Source: Chitinophagaceae bacterium (GTDB lineage Bacteria; Bacteroidota; Bacteroidia; Chitinophagales; Chitinophagaceae). Taken from it: a DNA stretch of 56,269 bases. Where the stretch lies: positions 1 to 56,269 of the forward strand of contig SCQT01000212.1 in assembly GCA_004322015.1 (NCBI GenBank), read 5' to 3'. Positions 37,424 through 46,838 of the stretch are shown in pieces. Position 1 is the stretch's first letter, and each line of letters opens with the position of its first letter. Under the pieces are notes generated by a model. That model was not told the DNA's origin. It saw nothing but the letters and a program-made list of their open reading frames with translations, and ran no database searches. The translations under genes and the position numbers were made by a program.

Positions 37424-38251
37424 ATGACAGGAAAAACAATAGCCATAGCCAATCAGAAAGGAGGTGTCGGCAAGACAACCACCGCTATTAATTTAGCGGC
37501 AAGTTTTGCCGTATTGGAATATAAGACGCTTTTAATTGATGCGGATCCGCAAGCCAACAGCACTACGGGGCTGGGTTTTGACCTGCGGAATATCCAGCAA
37601 AGTCTCTATGATTGCATGATCAATGACGGACAAGCCGGCGATGTCGTGTTGGGTACGGAAATGGAATATTTGAAATTGCTTCCTTCTCACATAGATCTGG
37701 TCGGCGCCGAGCTGGAATTGATCAACCATCCCAATCGTGAAAATGTTCTGAAAAAGATCATAACTCCGGTAAAAGATCAATATGATTTTATCATTATTGA
37801 TTGTTCTCCTTCGCTCGGACTCATTACAGTCAATGCGTTGACCGCTGCGGATTCTGTCATCATTCCCGTTCAATGTGAATTTTTTGCGCTGGAAGGTTTA
37901 GGCAAACTGTTGAATACTATTAAGATCGTTCAGAGTCATTTGAATACCGGTCTCGAAATTGAAGGTATTCTGATGACCATGTATGACGGACGTTTACGCC
38001 TGAGTAACCAGGTAGCCAATGAAGTAAAACACCATTTTGAAGATATGGTATTTAATACGCTTATTCACCGGAATACCCGCCTTGGCGAAGCTCCCAGTTT
38101 CGGAAAGCCTGCCATTCTTTATGATCCGGATAGCAACGGTTCGGTGAACTATTTAAATCTTGCCAGGGAGATCCTTCAAAAAAACGGGGCCACTAAAATC
38201 ACTAACCAGGAAAAAATTTTAGCCTCCAGCGATGAGCAACGAAATGCATAA
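37424..38251 (+). CDS. parA: chromosome-partitioning ATPase ParA/Soj
   Basis: Cytoplasmic deviant-Walker ATPase that, with ParB, moves the replication origin region. Deviant Walker A KGGVGKTT at 12-19 with the signature lysine, Walker A' [16 protein letters not shown] and Walker [15 protein letters not shown]. Length 275 residues, normal for the chromosomal type. The start ATG leads directly into the first strand ([12 protein letters not shown]). Its last bases overlap the parB start by 20 bases, indicating coupled translation. The adjacent DUF5683, dapB order shows the chromosomal rather than a plasmid locus. Confidence 0.97.
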   Translation: MTGKTIAIANQKGGVGKTTTAINLAASFAVLEYKTLLIDADPQANSTTGLGFDLRNIQQSLYDCMINDGQAGDVVLGTEMEYLKLLPSHIDLVGAELELINHPNRENVLKKIITPVKDQYDFIIIDCSPSLGLITVNALTAADSVIIPVQCEFFALEGLGKLLNTIKIVQSHLNTGLEIEGILMTMYDGRLRLSNQVANEVKHHFEDMVFNTLIHRNTRLGEAPSFGKPAILYDPDSNGSVNYLNLAREILQKNGATKITNQEKILASSDEQRNA

Positions 38252-39161
38252 AAAACCAGCCAAGAGTCCGGGAAGAGAAGCTTTAGGTAAAGGAATACGT
38301 TCTTTATTACAAAACATTGATTCCGACCTAAAAAGCAGTGGTCTTAGCATGAATGAAAAAAAGATCGCATCTTTTACGGGTGCAGAACGTCTTTCGCTGC
38401 ATGAAATAGAGGTCAATCCCAAACAACCGAGGCGTGATTTCAACGAGCAGGCTTTGGAAGAATTGACTCAGTCCGTTAAGATGCATGACATCATTCAGCC
38501 TATTACGGTCAGCAGGATCAGTCATCAAAAATACAGACTCATATCAGGCGAACGGAGGCTAAGGGCCGCCAAAGCAGCCGGATTAAAAGATATTCCCGCC
38601 TATGTCCGCCAGGCAGATGATGAAGCATTCCTCGAACTTGCCCTTTTAGAGAACCTGCAAAGGGAAAACCTTAATTCGATAGAAGTAGCCCTGAGCCTGA
38701 AGCGTTTGATGGAAGAATGTGATTTGACGCAGGAGCAGTTAGCTGAACGGGTAGGGAAAAACCGTACCACTGTTACCAATTATCTGCGTTTATTAAAACT
38801 GCCCCCGGATATTCAAATATCCGTTCGTAAAGGAGAGTTAAGCATGGGGCATGCGAGGACGCTGATCAGTGTTGAAAAAGTGGAACAACAATTGTACCTT
38901 TTTAATCAAATAATCCGGCACGGACTTTCAGTGCGCCAAACTGAAGCGCTTGTAAAAAAAATGGCAAGCGATCAAAAGCATGTGCATCCTCCCCACAGAG
39001 TAACACTACCCGCTGCTTTTAAAAAGATTGAGGATAATTTAGCCTCTCATTTTTCCACCAAAGTAAAGCTCAACCGGAAGCAAAGCGGCGCGGGCAATAT
39101 TGTTATCGAATTTTATTCGGATGAGGAGCTGAATCAGATCCTGGAGGTAATAGCTTTGTAA
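38232..39161 (+). CDS. parB: chromosome-partitioning protein ParB/Spo0J
   Basis: Cytoplasmic CTPase and parS-binding protein of 309 residues. The N-terminal ParA-stimulating region [12 protein letters not shown], the CTP-binding motifs with IISPITV-like [10 protein letters not shown] and [23 protein letters not shown], the helix-turn-helix [20 protein letters not shown], and a C-terminal dimerisation domain ending in NQILEVIAL are all present. It overlaps the parA end. A later in-frame ATG exists four codons on, but the first keeps the overlap usual for this pair. I found no convincing parS site in the window. Confidence 0.96.
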   Translation: MSNEMHKKPAKSPGREALGKGIRSLLQNIDSDLKSSGLSMNEKKIASFTGAERLSLHEIEVNPKQPRRDFNEQALEELTQSVKMHDIIQPITVSRISHQKYRLISGERRLRAAKAAGLKDIPAYVRQADDEAFLELALLENLQRENLNSIEVALSLKRLMEECDLTQEQLAERVGKNRTTVTNYLRLLKLPPDIQISVRKGELSMGHARTLISVEKVEQQLYLFNQIIRHGLSVRQTEALVKKMASDQKHVHPPHRVTLPAAFKKIEDNLASHFSTKVKLNRKQSGAGNIVIEFYSDEELNQILEVIAL

Positions 39162-39165
39162 AGCG

Positions 39166-39894
39166 ATGCGGATAACGAAAATCATATTTTCCTGCCTATT
39201 AATTTGCGGGACCATTTCTGTCCTGCTTTTAGCATGCCCCTGCTCTGTGAAAGCACAGGAAGATACTTTGCAGCATACTTTAACAAAAGACAGTATTTCT
39301 CTGACAAAAGACAGTATTGAAGTCAGGCAGGACAGCGTTCCCCTGAAGACTAAAGTAATGACCGGAGCAAAAGATACAGGAGTATTATCTTCTGAAAAGC
39401 CGTACACTATTCCTTTAGACAGTTTACGGAAAATTCACAGTGCAAGACGGGCTGCCTTTTATTCAGCCGTATTACCCGGACTCGGGCAGATCTATAATCA
39501 CCAGTATATTAAAGTACCCCTGATGCTGGGCGGCTTAGGGGTGGCCACCGGGGTATTTTTATTTAATTTCAACAAGTATATTACCTACAGGGATGCTTAC
39601 AGGCTCAGGCTGAACGGGCATCCGATCCGGGACCCCCAAATTAATCTTTATACTAATTCCGATTTACAATTCCTGCGGGACGGTTACCGGCAATATGTGG
39701 ATTATTCCGTCCTGGGATTTGCCGCCGTATATTTGTATAATATTTTAGATGCTATTGTCTTTGCCAACTTATATCATTTTGATGTATCTAATGATTTAGG
39801 GAAAGTACGATTCGGGCCCGTAATAAATCAGTATAATCCGAAAGCAGGTTATGGGTTCAGTTGTACCGGCTTTGGAGTCAGTTATCAATTCTAA
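39166..39894 (+). CDS. DUF5683-type envelope protein
   Basis: 242 residues, function unknown. The signal peptide (ISVLLLACPCSVKAQ) is followed by a low-complexity stretch with repeated TKDSI words (about 34-60), then the DUF5683 core: AFYSAVLPGLGQIYNHQYIK, followed by VPLMLGGLGVATGVFLFNFN, a second helix near 170-190, and a C-terminal beta segment. The gene lies between parB and dapB, a position conserved in Bacteroidota, 4 bases after the parB stop. It is probably an inner or outer membrane protein; no activity is known to me. Confidence 0.88.
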   Translation: MRITKIIFSCLLICGTISVLLLACPCSVKAQEDTLQHTLTKDSISLTKDSIEVRQDSVPLKTKVMTGAKDTGVLSSEKPYTIPLDSLRKIHSARRAAFYSAVLPGLGQIYNHQYIKVPLMLGGLGVATGVFLFNFNKYITYRDAYRLRLNGHPIRDPQINLYTNSDLQFLRDGYRQYVDYSVLGFAAVYLYNILDAIVFANLYHFDVSNDLGKVRFGPVINQYNPKAGYGFSCTGFGVSYQF

Positions 39895-39918
39895 AAATAT
39901 AGTTTAAAAAATACAGAA

Positions 39919-40635
39919 ATGAAAATAGCTTTGATTGGTTACGGGAAAATGGGAAAAGCCATTGAAGAAATAGCGCTTCAAAGAGGACACCATATATTAT
40001 ATCGTATTGATGTGGAAAGTAAAGATCTGCTGGAAAAAAACTCCCTGAAGGAGGCAGATATAGCCATTGAATTTACCACGCCATCCACCGCTTATCAGAA
40101 TATTATGAGATGTTTCGATGCGGGATTGCCTTTAGTATGCGGTACTACGGGATGGTACAGTAAGGTGAATGATGTAAAACAAAGATGTCTTAAGGAAAAG
40201 CAATCTTTCCTGTACGCATCCAATTTCAGTATCGGAGTGAATATTTTCTTTGAAATAAATAAAAAACTGGCGGAATTAATGTCAAAGCAACTGCAATACG
40301 AAGTCAGTCTTGAAGAGATCCATCATACACAAAAGAAAGACGCACCCAGCGGAACTGCCATCACCCTGGCGGAAGAAATATTAAAAGAAATACCAAGAAA
40401 AAAGAAATGGGTGAATGAAGGCACCACGAATCCGAAAGATTTAGGCATTGTTTCCAAACGTATTGACCCGGCTCCGGGAACACATATTATCCGCTATACT
40501 TCGGATGTGGATGATATTGAAATCCGGCATACCGCTCATTCCAGAAAAGGGTTTGCCCTGGGCGCCGTCACTGCTGCCGAATGGCTGGCGGGGAAAAAAG
40601 GGTTTTTTACCATGAAAGACGTACTTGGATTATAA
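39919..40635 (+). CDS. dapB: 4-hydroxy-tetrahydrodipicolinate reductase
   Basis: Cytoplasmic NAD(P)H-dependent enzyme of the diaminopimelate/lysine pathway, which supplies peptidoglycan cross-link residues. N-terminal Rossmann motif IGYGKMGKAIEEIA, the loop VCGTTGWY, and the substrate-binding signature EIHHTQKKDAPSGTA with catalytic His-His and Lys, then GFALGAVTAAEWL. Length 238 residues, the shorter form usual in Bacteroidota. It is in line with parAB and DUF5683 with a 24-base gap. No doubt about function. Confidence 0.96.
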   Translation: MKIALIGYGKMGKAIEEIALQRGHHILYRIDVESKDLLEKNSLKEADIAIEFTTPSTAYQNIMRCFDAGLPLVCGTTGWYSKVNDVKQRCLKEKQSFLYASNFSIGVNIFFEINKKLAELMSKQLQYEVSLEEIHHTQKKDAPSGTAITLAEEILKEIPRKKKWVNEGTTNPKDLGIVSKRIDPAPGTHIIRYTSDVDDIEIRHTAHSRKGFALGAVTAAEWLAGKKGFFTMKDVLGL

Positions 40636-40676
40636 TATGAGCGTTGTACTATAGCAGTTAATAATATCCACCTTTT

Positions 40677-42446
40677 ATGGACAGTGAAAAGAAGGCTGAA
40701 AAACCCACACGTTTCCTTAAACGGCTGATCATTATTCTGTTTGCTATCGTGATTATTTTAGCGGGAGGCGTCCGGTATTTTTCAAAAAAGATATCTCCTT
40801 TCCTTGCACAACAACTAAAAAACCAGGTAATCCGTTCTTCTGACAGTTTATACAGCATCAGCTTCTCCGATTTTTCAGTCAGCCTGCTCACCGGAACCAT
40901 TACTATTCAATCCTTTCATTTGATACCTGACCCGGCGGTTTATGATCATTTAGTTTCAGAGAAGTCAGCTCCCGCCAATCTGTTTAACCTATCCGTTACA
41001 GAATTAAGGCTCAGGCATGCTCATCTCTTTCTTCTCTTATTCCTTCATGTGGTAAAAATAAAAAACCTTGCATTTGACAGCCCTGTCATCGGCATTGTCC
41101 ACAGGAATATTGTACGAAGCGATACTACCCAATCCATACACCAGGCCCTTGCTAACCTGATTTCCGGTCCGCTGAAAGCTGTGTATATCAACCGAGTAGA
41201 ATTGAATGACATCTCACTTTCTTATAAAAATTTAAGCGATACCGGTTCAAAAGGTATCCATGTGCAAAATGCACAATTGATTTTGAAAAATTTTTCTTTA
41301 GATGCCGCCGCTTTAAAAGATACTTCGTTGTTTTTCTATGCGCAGGATACGTGGGTGCATTTCTCAGATATAAACCTGCCCACTTCAGACAGCCTTTATT
41401 ATTTCCGGGTAGCAGATGCTTCTTATTCGACGGGACACGAAAGAGGTATTCTTAAAAACATTTCATTGGAGCCCAGGTATGATGATACGACCTTTGACGG
41501 CAGGCTGAAGTATCGTCAGGACAAATTTAATATTTCAATAGATACCATATTATTTTCAGGATTATCTCCTAATGATCTGATAAAAGAAGATATAAGCATG
41601 CGGAAGCTGAGCGTCCTGAATTCGGGAATTGATATTTATGTGAACCGCGGACTTCCAGCCAATCCCCGAAAAAACTTATTTCCTCAGCAATTATTACTAA
41701 AGAGTCCTGTCCGTTTTATCCTGGATACTTTTCATGTTGAAAGGTCGAATCTTACTTACAGGGAATTTAATCCTGTCTCAGGCCTTACGGGTGAAATCCC
41801 GTTCGACCACATTAACGGATCAGTTTATAATATTTCCAATGACCCCCGGGCGTTAAGAAAAAACCATCATTGTAAAGGAAAAATAAGCGCTTTGTTCCTG
41901 AATAAAGGAGAGGTAACCACTCAATTTGATATTGACCTCACTAATAAAAATAATATTTTTTCTTACTCGGGCAGTCTGGGGCCTATGAAAGCTAAAGCAT
42001 TAAATGAAATTTTAAGACCGTTGGCTTTGGTAAAAATCAATTCGGGAGAAATTCATCAGTGCCGCTTCCGCTTTACGGCCGATACGGCACAGGCTGAAGG
42101 GACAGTGCGTATCCTCTACAATGATTTATCCGTCAAAGTACTGTCAAAAGATTCGACTACGGGAAAGTTAAAGGGGAAAGGATTGATATCCATTATGGCT
42201 AATTTATTTGTAATTAACCGCGGCAATATTACGGACACCAGTAACCCTCAGACCGTCCAGGTGATATACAGAAGAAGCCCCAACCAACCGGTGATCAATT
42301 ATATGTGGAAATCATTATTCACCGGCGTACAGGAAATTGCCGGCATTCAGCCACAGCAGACCCGGGACGTTATCAATGAATTCAGGGAGAACAAGCTTGT
42401 CCAGAAGATCCGGGATAAACAGGAGGCTAAAAAGCATTCAAAGTAA
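40677..42446 (+). CDS. AsmA-like/DUF748-like envelope protein
   Basis: 589 residues with one N-terminal transmembrane helix (about 17-34, LIIILFAIVIILAGGVRYF) and a large extracytoplasmic beta-rich region. The pattern of ISFSDFSVSLLTGTITIQSF and repeated short beta strands resembles AsmA/YhdP-type proteins, which form long grooves for lipid transport between membranes. The C-terminus is charged (KIRDKQEAKKHSK). The similarity is by pattern, not by a decisive motif, so the family label is tentative. It follows dapB by 41 bases and precedes lepA. Confidence 0.65.
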   Translation: MDSEKKAEKPTRFLKRLIIILFAIVIILAGGVRYFSKKISPFLAQQLKNQVIRSSDSLYSISFSDFSVSLLTGTITIQSFHLIPDPAVYDHLVSEKSAPANLFNLSVTELRLRHAHLFLLLFLHVVKIKNLAFDSPVIGIVHRNIVRSDTTQSIHQALANLISGPLKAVYINRVELNDISLSYKNLSDTGSKGIHVQNAQLILKNFSLDAAALKDTSLFFYAQDTWVHFSDINLPTSDSLYYFRVADASYSTGHERGILKNISLEPRYDDTTFDGRLKYRQDKFNISIDTILFSGLSPNDLIKEDISMRKLSVLNSGIDIYVNRGLPANPRKNLFPQQLLLKSPVRFILDTFHVERSNLTYREFNPVSGLTGEIPFDHINGSVYNISNDPRALRKNHHCKGKISALFLNKGEVTTQFDIDLTNKNNIFSYSGSLGPMKAKALNEILRPLALVKINSGEIHQCRFRFTADTAQAEGTVRILYNDLSVKVLSKDSTTGKLKGKGLISIMANLFVINRGNITDTSNPQTVQVIYRRSPNQPVINYMWKSLFTGVQEIAGIQPQQTRDVINEFRENKLVQKIRDKQEAKKHSK

Positions 42447-42459
42447 CCCTGCTTTTGCC

Positions 42460-42467
42460 TACCTTTG
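42460..42467 (+). promoter_or_regulatory. -7 box candidate for lepA
   Basis: TACCTTTG, a full match to TAnnTTTG, 69 bases before the lepA ATG. No good -33 box. The leader holds an inverted pair ccggc/gccgg (about 42479-42510). Confidence 0.4.
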
Positions 42468-42535
42468 CAGGGCTCGGGCCGGCGACCTGTTCTGGTGATG
42501 CCGGTTTTGCTTTAATAAACTGACCGAAAGTATCT

Positions 42536-44326
42536 ATGAACAATATCCGGAATTTTTGCATTATTGCCCACATTGACCATGGAAAAAGTACACTGGCAGA
42601 CCGCCTGCTGGAATATACCCATACTATTTCCAACCGGGAGATGATGGCACAGGTACTTGACAACATGGATCTGGAACGTGAGAAAGGGATTACCATAAAA
42701 AGCCATGCCATCCAGATGCTGTATCATCAGGAGGAACAAGATTATACTTTAAACCTGATTGATACACCCGGTCATGTGGATTTCTCTTATGAAGTTTCCC
42801 GGGCATTGGCAGCTTGTGAAGGCGCCCTGCTCCTGATTGATGCCACGCAAGGCATTCAGGCGCAAACCATTTCCAACCTTTACCTGGCGCTGGAAAATAA
42901 TCTGGAGATCATCCCGGTCATTAACAAGATTGATATGGACGGGGCCAAGATACCCGAATCCAAAGATCAGATCATAGACCTGTTGGGTTGTAAAGAAGAA
43001 GACATACTGCTGGCTTCGGGGAGGACAGGAGAAGGTGTTCCTGCCATTTTGGAGGCCATTGTAAAAAGAATACCCCCCCCCGATGGGAATCCCGAAGCGC
43101 CGTTACAGGCATTGATCTTTGACAGTGTATTTAATTCTTTCCGGGGTGTCATTGCCTATTTCCGCATTTTTAACGGCACCCTTCACCGGGGAGACCATGT
43201 CCGGTTTGTCAATACCGGAAAAGAATATGAGGCAGATGAAGTGGGCATTCTGCGATTAAAGCCTGAACCTAAAGACCAGATCGGAGCCGGTAATGTGGGA
43301 TATATTATTACCGGTATCAAAAATGCGCGGGAGGTGAAGGTCGGGGATACCATCACACTGGAAAATAATCCGTGCAAAAGCGCTATTAAAGGATTCTCCG
43401 AAGTGAAGCCGATGGTATTTGCGGGTATTTTTCCCGTGGATACGGATGACTTTGAAGAACTTCGGGACTGTATGGAAAAACTTCAGTTGAATGACGCAGC
43501 GCTTATTTTCGAGCCTGAAACTTCACAGGCTTTAGGTTTTGGATTCCGTTGCGGATTTTTAGGTATGTTGCATATGGAAATTGTGCAGGAACGGTTAGAA
43601 CGGGAGTTTAACCAGACAGTGATCACCACGGTTCCCAACGTGAGCTATAAAGCATACAGCACCAAAGGGGAGCTGAAGATCGTCAATAACCCTGCCGAAA
43701 TGCCTGATCCCACCTATCTGGATCATACCGAAGAACCTTTTATCCGAGCCCAAATCATTACCCTGCCGGAATATATTGGTCCTATTATCACACTGTGCCT
43801 GGGGAAAAGAGGCATTCTTAAAAACCAGCATTACCTGACCACAACCCGTGTGGAGCTTACTTTCGATATGCCATTGGCTGAAATAGTTTTTGATTTTTAT
43901 GACCGTTTAAAATCCATCAGCCGGGGTTATGCTTCCTTCGATTATGCGCCGTTGGATTACCGGGAATCGGACATTGCCAAAATGGATATACTCCTGAACG
44001 GCGATAAAGTTGACGCATTAAGCGCTTTGATCCACCGGAGCCGTGCGCAGGATTTCGGGAGGAAACTATGTCTTAAGTTAAAAGAACTCCTGCCACGACA
44101 ACAATTTCAAATAGCTATCCAGGCTGCTATCGGCGCCAAGATCATTGCGAGAGAAACCATCTCCGCTCTGCGGAAAGATGTAACCGCCAAATGTTACGGC
44201 GGTGATATTTCGAGGAAGAGAAAACTTCTGGAAAAACAAAAAGAAGGTAAAAAGCGTATGCGGCAGATAGGTAATGTAGAAGTGCCGCAGGAAGCATTTT
44301 TAGCCGTGTTGAAGCTGGATGAATAA
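42536..44326 (+). CDS. lepA: elongation factor 4 (LepA)
   Basis: Cytoplasmic ribosome-associated GTPase that back-translocates or aids ribosome assembly under stress. G1 AHIDHGKST (10-18), G2/G3 region [13 protein letters not shown] and DTPGHVDF, G4 NKID, then domains II-V, and the LepA-specific C-terminal domain with [16 protein letters not shown] and the [13 protein letters not shown] end. Length 596 residues, normal. It contains a run of 9 C encoding Pro-Pro-Pro (43073-43081). It ends the plus-strand housekeeping block before tRNA-Ser. Confidence 0.98.
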   Translation: MNNIRNFCIIAHIDHGKSTLADRLLEYTHTISNREMMAQVLDNMDLEREKGITIKSHAIQMLYHQEEQDYTLNLIDTPGHVDFSYEVSRALAACEGALLLIDATQGIQAQTISNLYLALENNLEIIPVINKIDMDGAKIPESKDQIIDLLGCKEEDILLASGRTGEGVPAILEAIVKRIPPPDGNPEAPLQALIFDSVFNSFRGVIAYFRIFNGTLHRGDHVRFVNTGKEYEADEVGILRLKPEPKDQIGAGNVGYIITGIKNAREVKVGDTITLENNPCKSAIKGFSEVKPMVFAGIFPVDTDDFEELRDCMEKLQLNDAALIFEPETSQALGFGFRCGFLGMLHMEIVQERLEREFNQTVITTVPNVSYKAYSTKGELKIVNNPAEMPDPTYLDHTEEPFIRAQIITLPEYIGPIITLCLGKRGILKNQHYLTTTRVELTFDMPLAEIVFDFYDRLKSISRGYASFDYAPLDYRESDIAKMDILLNGDKVDALSALIHRSRAQDFGRKLCLKLKELLPRQQFQIAIQAAIGAKIIARETISALRKDVTAKCYGGDISRKRKLLEKQKEGKKRMRQIGNVEVPQEAFLAVLKLDE

Positions 44327-44355
44327 AAATAAAATATTCGTATTCTGTAATCGTA

Positions 44356-44389
44356 TTTGCAGATGTCTTTAACTTAATGCCTAATTTTG
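44356..44389 (+). promoter_or_regulatory. promoter candidate for tRNA-Ser
   Basis: TTTG at 44356-44359, a 22-base spacer and TAATTTTG at 44382-44389, a full match to TAnnTTTG. The predicted start is about 20 bases before the mature tRNA. Confidence 0.5.
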
Positions 44390-44414
44390 CAATCTTTACA
44401 GGCAGACCATTTCA

Positions 44415-44501
44415 GGAGAGATGCCGGAGCGGTCGAACGGGACGGTCTCGAAAACCGTTGTATGGGCAACTGTACCGAGGGTTCGAATCCCTCTCTCTCC
44501 G
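44415..44501 (+). tRNA. tRNA-Ser (anticodon CGA)
   Basis: Acceptor stem GGAGAGA (44415-44421) pairs with TCTCTCC (44494-44500), discriminator G. The anticodon stem ACGGT/ACCGT encloses the loop CTCGAAA with anticodon CGA at 44449-44451. A long variable arm marks a class II tRNA. The T arm is GGG-TTCGAAT-CCC. The genomic 3' end continues as CCT, so CCA is not fully encoded and must be added. Codon read: UCG. Confidence 0.97.
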
Positions 44502-44503
44502 CC

Positions 44504-44681
44504 TTCGCCCGCCGGAGTTTTGCAGCCTTCGCTAAAGCTATGGCTTCTACTAAACGAAGGCGGGCTTCCGAATCTAATCAACGACTCATCCATAGTTTTT
44601 TGTCAGCGGGCTACGGCGGACGCCGTCCGCTGCAGGTTCGCCCGCCGAAGTTTTGCAGCCTCCGCTAAAGCTATGGCTTCT
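44504..44681. repeat. two 45-bp direct repeats with a hairpin between them
   Basis: Copy 1 at 44504-44548 and copy 2 at 44637-44681 agree at 43 of 45 positions (ttcgcccgcc, then tgcagcc and gctaaagctatggcttct in common). Between them, 44604-44632 forms a hairpin cagcgg-gct-acggcg-ga-cgccgt-ccgctg. Copy 1 also pairs with itself downstream (ccttcg with cgaagg). The element begins 3 bases after the mature tRNA-Ser end. Confidence 0.85.
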
Positions 44682-44684
44682 GCA

Positions 44685-44804
44685 TTTCCTGACAGGTACC
44701 AAGCATATAATTTTGAACGATACTTGAAGTCTGGGTCAGGAAGAGCCTTCATAATAAAACATCTAATTAAGACAATAAACGAATCTAAAATTCTTCCTCC
44801 ATAG
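44685..44804 (+). pseudogene. C-terminal remnant of a GIY-YIG endonuclease
   Basis: The translated end FPDRYQAYNFERYLKSGSGR, followed by AFIIKHL, matches the C-terminal part of small GIY-YIG nucleases (typical form FEKYLKSGSGxAFAxKxL). The N-terminal GIY-YIG catalytic part is absent. Upstream in the same frame lie only the 45-bp repeat and the tRNA. It is therefore a truncated copy whose beginning has been replaced by the repeat. Such nucleases are often found just behind tRNA genes in Bacteroidota. That context is from memory, not computed. Confidence 0.65.
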
Positions 44805-45125
44805 ATACTATCTTGTCTGATCCCAGTTTCGCGGGATGTAAATCAGGGTTGAAAGCACGAAGACAAAAATGAAAGAGAGAATAAATTCCCTGACCATTTA
44901 TCCGGAGCAATGGCAATCCGGGAGATGCCGGAACCGCCCAGGTAAAAGGCGTATGCTACCAGGACAACGCCCAAGCCAAACCAGACTGCCCACTAATCCT
45001 CTTTTAACAAGAGTTCTTTCCAGCAGGATGATTGTGCAATCGTTGTTTCAGCCATGACGGAGTAGCGGGATGAAACAAAAAACATATCAATAATAATGTA
45101 AATATTCAATCCGGTGGGCCGTTAA
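44805..45125. other. 321-base convergent gap
   Basis: Lies between the GIY-YIG remnant and the cysI 3' end. Contains a small inverted pair atccc/gggat (about 44820-44837). An open frame at 44869-45057 has no recognisable content. I see no gene. Confidence 0.45.
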
Positions 45126-46796
45126 TCAGACAATTTCTTTCCGATGAACATAGTCGCCGAAATGCTCGCCGGGCTTTCTTTCCAACGAAAAACTTCTGAT
45201 AATGGGTTCGAGCGCCTCTAAAATACCGGCTTCGGAAAGCATCTCTTTATACAGCGTATTCAGCCGGTCGCCGTTATGGCTGGCACCGAGGTATAAATTA
45301 TACTTTCCCACCGTGCGGCCTATAAGGCCTATCTCGCCCAAGCGGGAGCGTGCGCATCCGTTGGGACAACCCGTCATACGAATATTTATTTCTTCCCTTT
45401 CAAGCCTGTTGGCCTGCATGATTTCATCCAATTTATCTATTAAATGAGGTAGATACCGCTCCGCTTCTGCAAAAGCCAGGCCGCAGGTACTCAGCGCCAC
45501 ACAAGCCATTGAGCTAAGGCGCAGGCCCGAATTGGAATCGTCGTTCAACAGGCCGTATTTACCCAATACGGCGGTAATAGTCTCTTTACTTTCTTCAGCC
45601 ACATTTCCGATGATCAGGTTTTGATTACCTGTAAGTCGAAAATCTCCATTATGTATGTGGGCAAGCTCCCTCAGGGCCTTTTTCAGCTCATACTTTTCCC
45701 GGTCTTTTACTCTGCCGTTTTCCACAAAGAGGGTATAGAACCATCGTCCGTTAATTCCTTTAAGCCAACCATAAGAATCTCCATTGGTATTGAAATGAAA
45801 GGGCTTTGGTTTCGGGAGCACATAGCCCAGCCGGTCATTTAATTCGGCAATAAACCAATCCAATCCCCTGTTGTCAATGGTATATTTTATCCTGGCATTC
45901 TTCCGGTTTAGTCTGTTCCCATAATCCCTCTGAATAGCTATAACAGCTTCGGATACCTTCACAATGTCTTCCGGAGAAATAAACCCGATGACATCAGCCA
46001 GGCGAGGGTAGGTAGCCTCATCGCCGAAGGTGGCGCCCATGCCTCCTCCGACACAAACGTTAAACCCCGAAAGCCTGCCATTCTCTTCTATGACAATATA
46101 CCCCAGATCGCTGGCAAATATGTCAATGTCATTGTTGGGGGGAGTAGCCAGGCCAATCTTAAATTTGCGGGGAAGGTAACGTTTTTTATAAATGGGCTCC
46201 TCGTCTTCATTCCCGTCCACCTTTTTCTGATCCAGCCATATTTCATAATAGGCTTTGGACCGGGGCTTGAAATATTCGCTTAACTGCACTGCGTAATTAT
46301 ATACTTCTTCGTGGACTGCAGACTGGTATGGATTAGGATTGCACATCACATTCCTGTTCACATCGCCGCAGGCGGCTATCGTGCTGAGCAGGCCATCATT
46401 GATCATTCGGATAGATGCCTTGAGGTTTCGCTTCATGATACCATGAAACTGAAAAGACTGCCGGGTAGTGAGCTTCAGTGTTCCGTTCCCGTATTTATCC
46501 GCCAGTTCATCCAATACGAGCCATTGCGAAGGGGTTACCACTCCTCCGGCAGCCCTTACGCGTATCATAAACTGGTACAGTGGTTCCAGCTTCTGTTTTT
46601 TCCTTTCTTTCTCCAAATCCCTGTCTTGCTGCTGATAAGAACCATGAAATTTCAGGATCTTTACGTCATCAGGCGGCAATGATCCTGTCAGGCCATCTGT
46701 CAGGCCTTCAGCGATCCTGCCCCGCAGGTAATTACTATTTTCTTTTAAATGCTCTTCGGGAGAAACTTTTTCTTCAATCAAAACTTCATTATTCAT
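45126..46796 (-). CDS. cysI: sulfite reductase hemoprotein (beta subunit)
   Basis: Cytoplasmic siroheme/4Fe-4S enzyme reducing sulfite to sulfide. The cluster-binding cysteines are Cys432 and Cys438 (ACVALSTCG, C-x5-C) and Cys477 and Cys481 (GCPNGC, C-x3-C), exactly the nitrite/sulfite reductase pattern. The substrate-binding segments include TRQSFQFHGI and GDVNRNVMCNPNP. Length 556 residues. It is encoded 42 bases after cysJ and is its electron acceptor. Confidence 0.95.
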   Translation of the reverse strand: MNNEVLIEEKVSPEEHLKENSNYLRGRIAEGLTDGLTGSLPPDDVKILKFHGSYQQQDRDLEKERKKQKLEPLYQFMIRVRAAGGVVTPSQWLVLDELADKYGNGTLKLTTRQSFQFHGIMKRNLKASIRMINDGLLSTIAACGDVNRNVMCNPNPYQSAVHEEVYNYAVQLSEYFKPRSKAYYEIWLDQKKVDGNEDEEPIYKKRYLPRKFKIGLATPPNNDIDIFASDLGYIVIEENGRLSGFNVCVGGGMGATFGDEATYPRLADVIGFISPEDIVKVSEAVIAIQRDYGNRLNRKNARIKYTIDNRGLDWFIAELNDRLGYVLPKPKPFHFNTNGDSYGWLKGINGRWFYTLFVENGRVKDREKYELKKALRELAHIHNGDFRLTGNQNLIIGNVAEESKETITAVLGKYGLLNDDSNSGLRLSSMACVALSTCGLAFAEAERYLPHLIDKLDEIMQANRLEREEINIRMTGCPNGCARSRLGEIGLIGRTVGKYNLYLGASHNGDRLNTLYKEMLSEAGILEALEPIIRSFSLERKPGEHFGDYVHRKEIV

Positions 46797-46838
46797 TACG
46801 AAATGGTATAAAAATTAAAAATGAAATATTTCGGTGCT

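Noticed and set aside
44396-44593. Minus-strand open frame across the tRNA-Ser region (GERGIRTLG-type protein)
   Set aside because: It is the antisense of the tRNA-Ser gene; this wording is a well-known false protein produced by translating tRNA-Ser backwards.
44421-44684. Plus-strand open frame starting inside tRNA-Ser
   Set aside because: Its first part is tRNA and repeat sequence. Only the last 40 codons look like protein, and these are reported as a GIY-YIG remnant.
44869-45057. Small open frame near the cysI 3' end; part resembles the 5' end of tRNA-Ser (gagatgccgga)
   Set aside because: No tRNA fold can be completed and the frame has no recognisable protein content.
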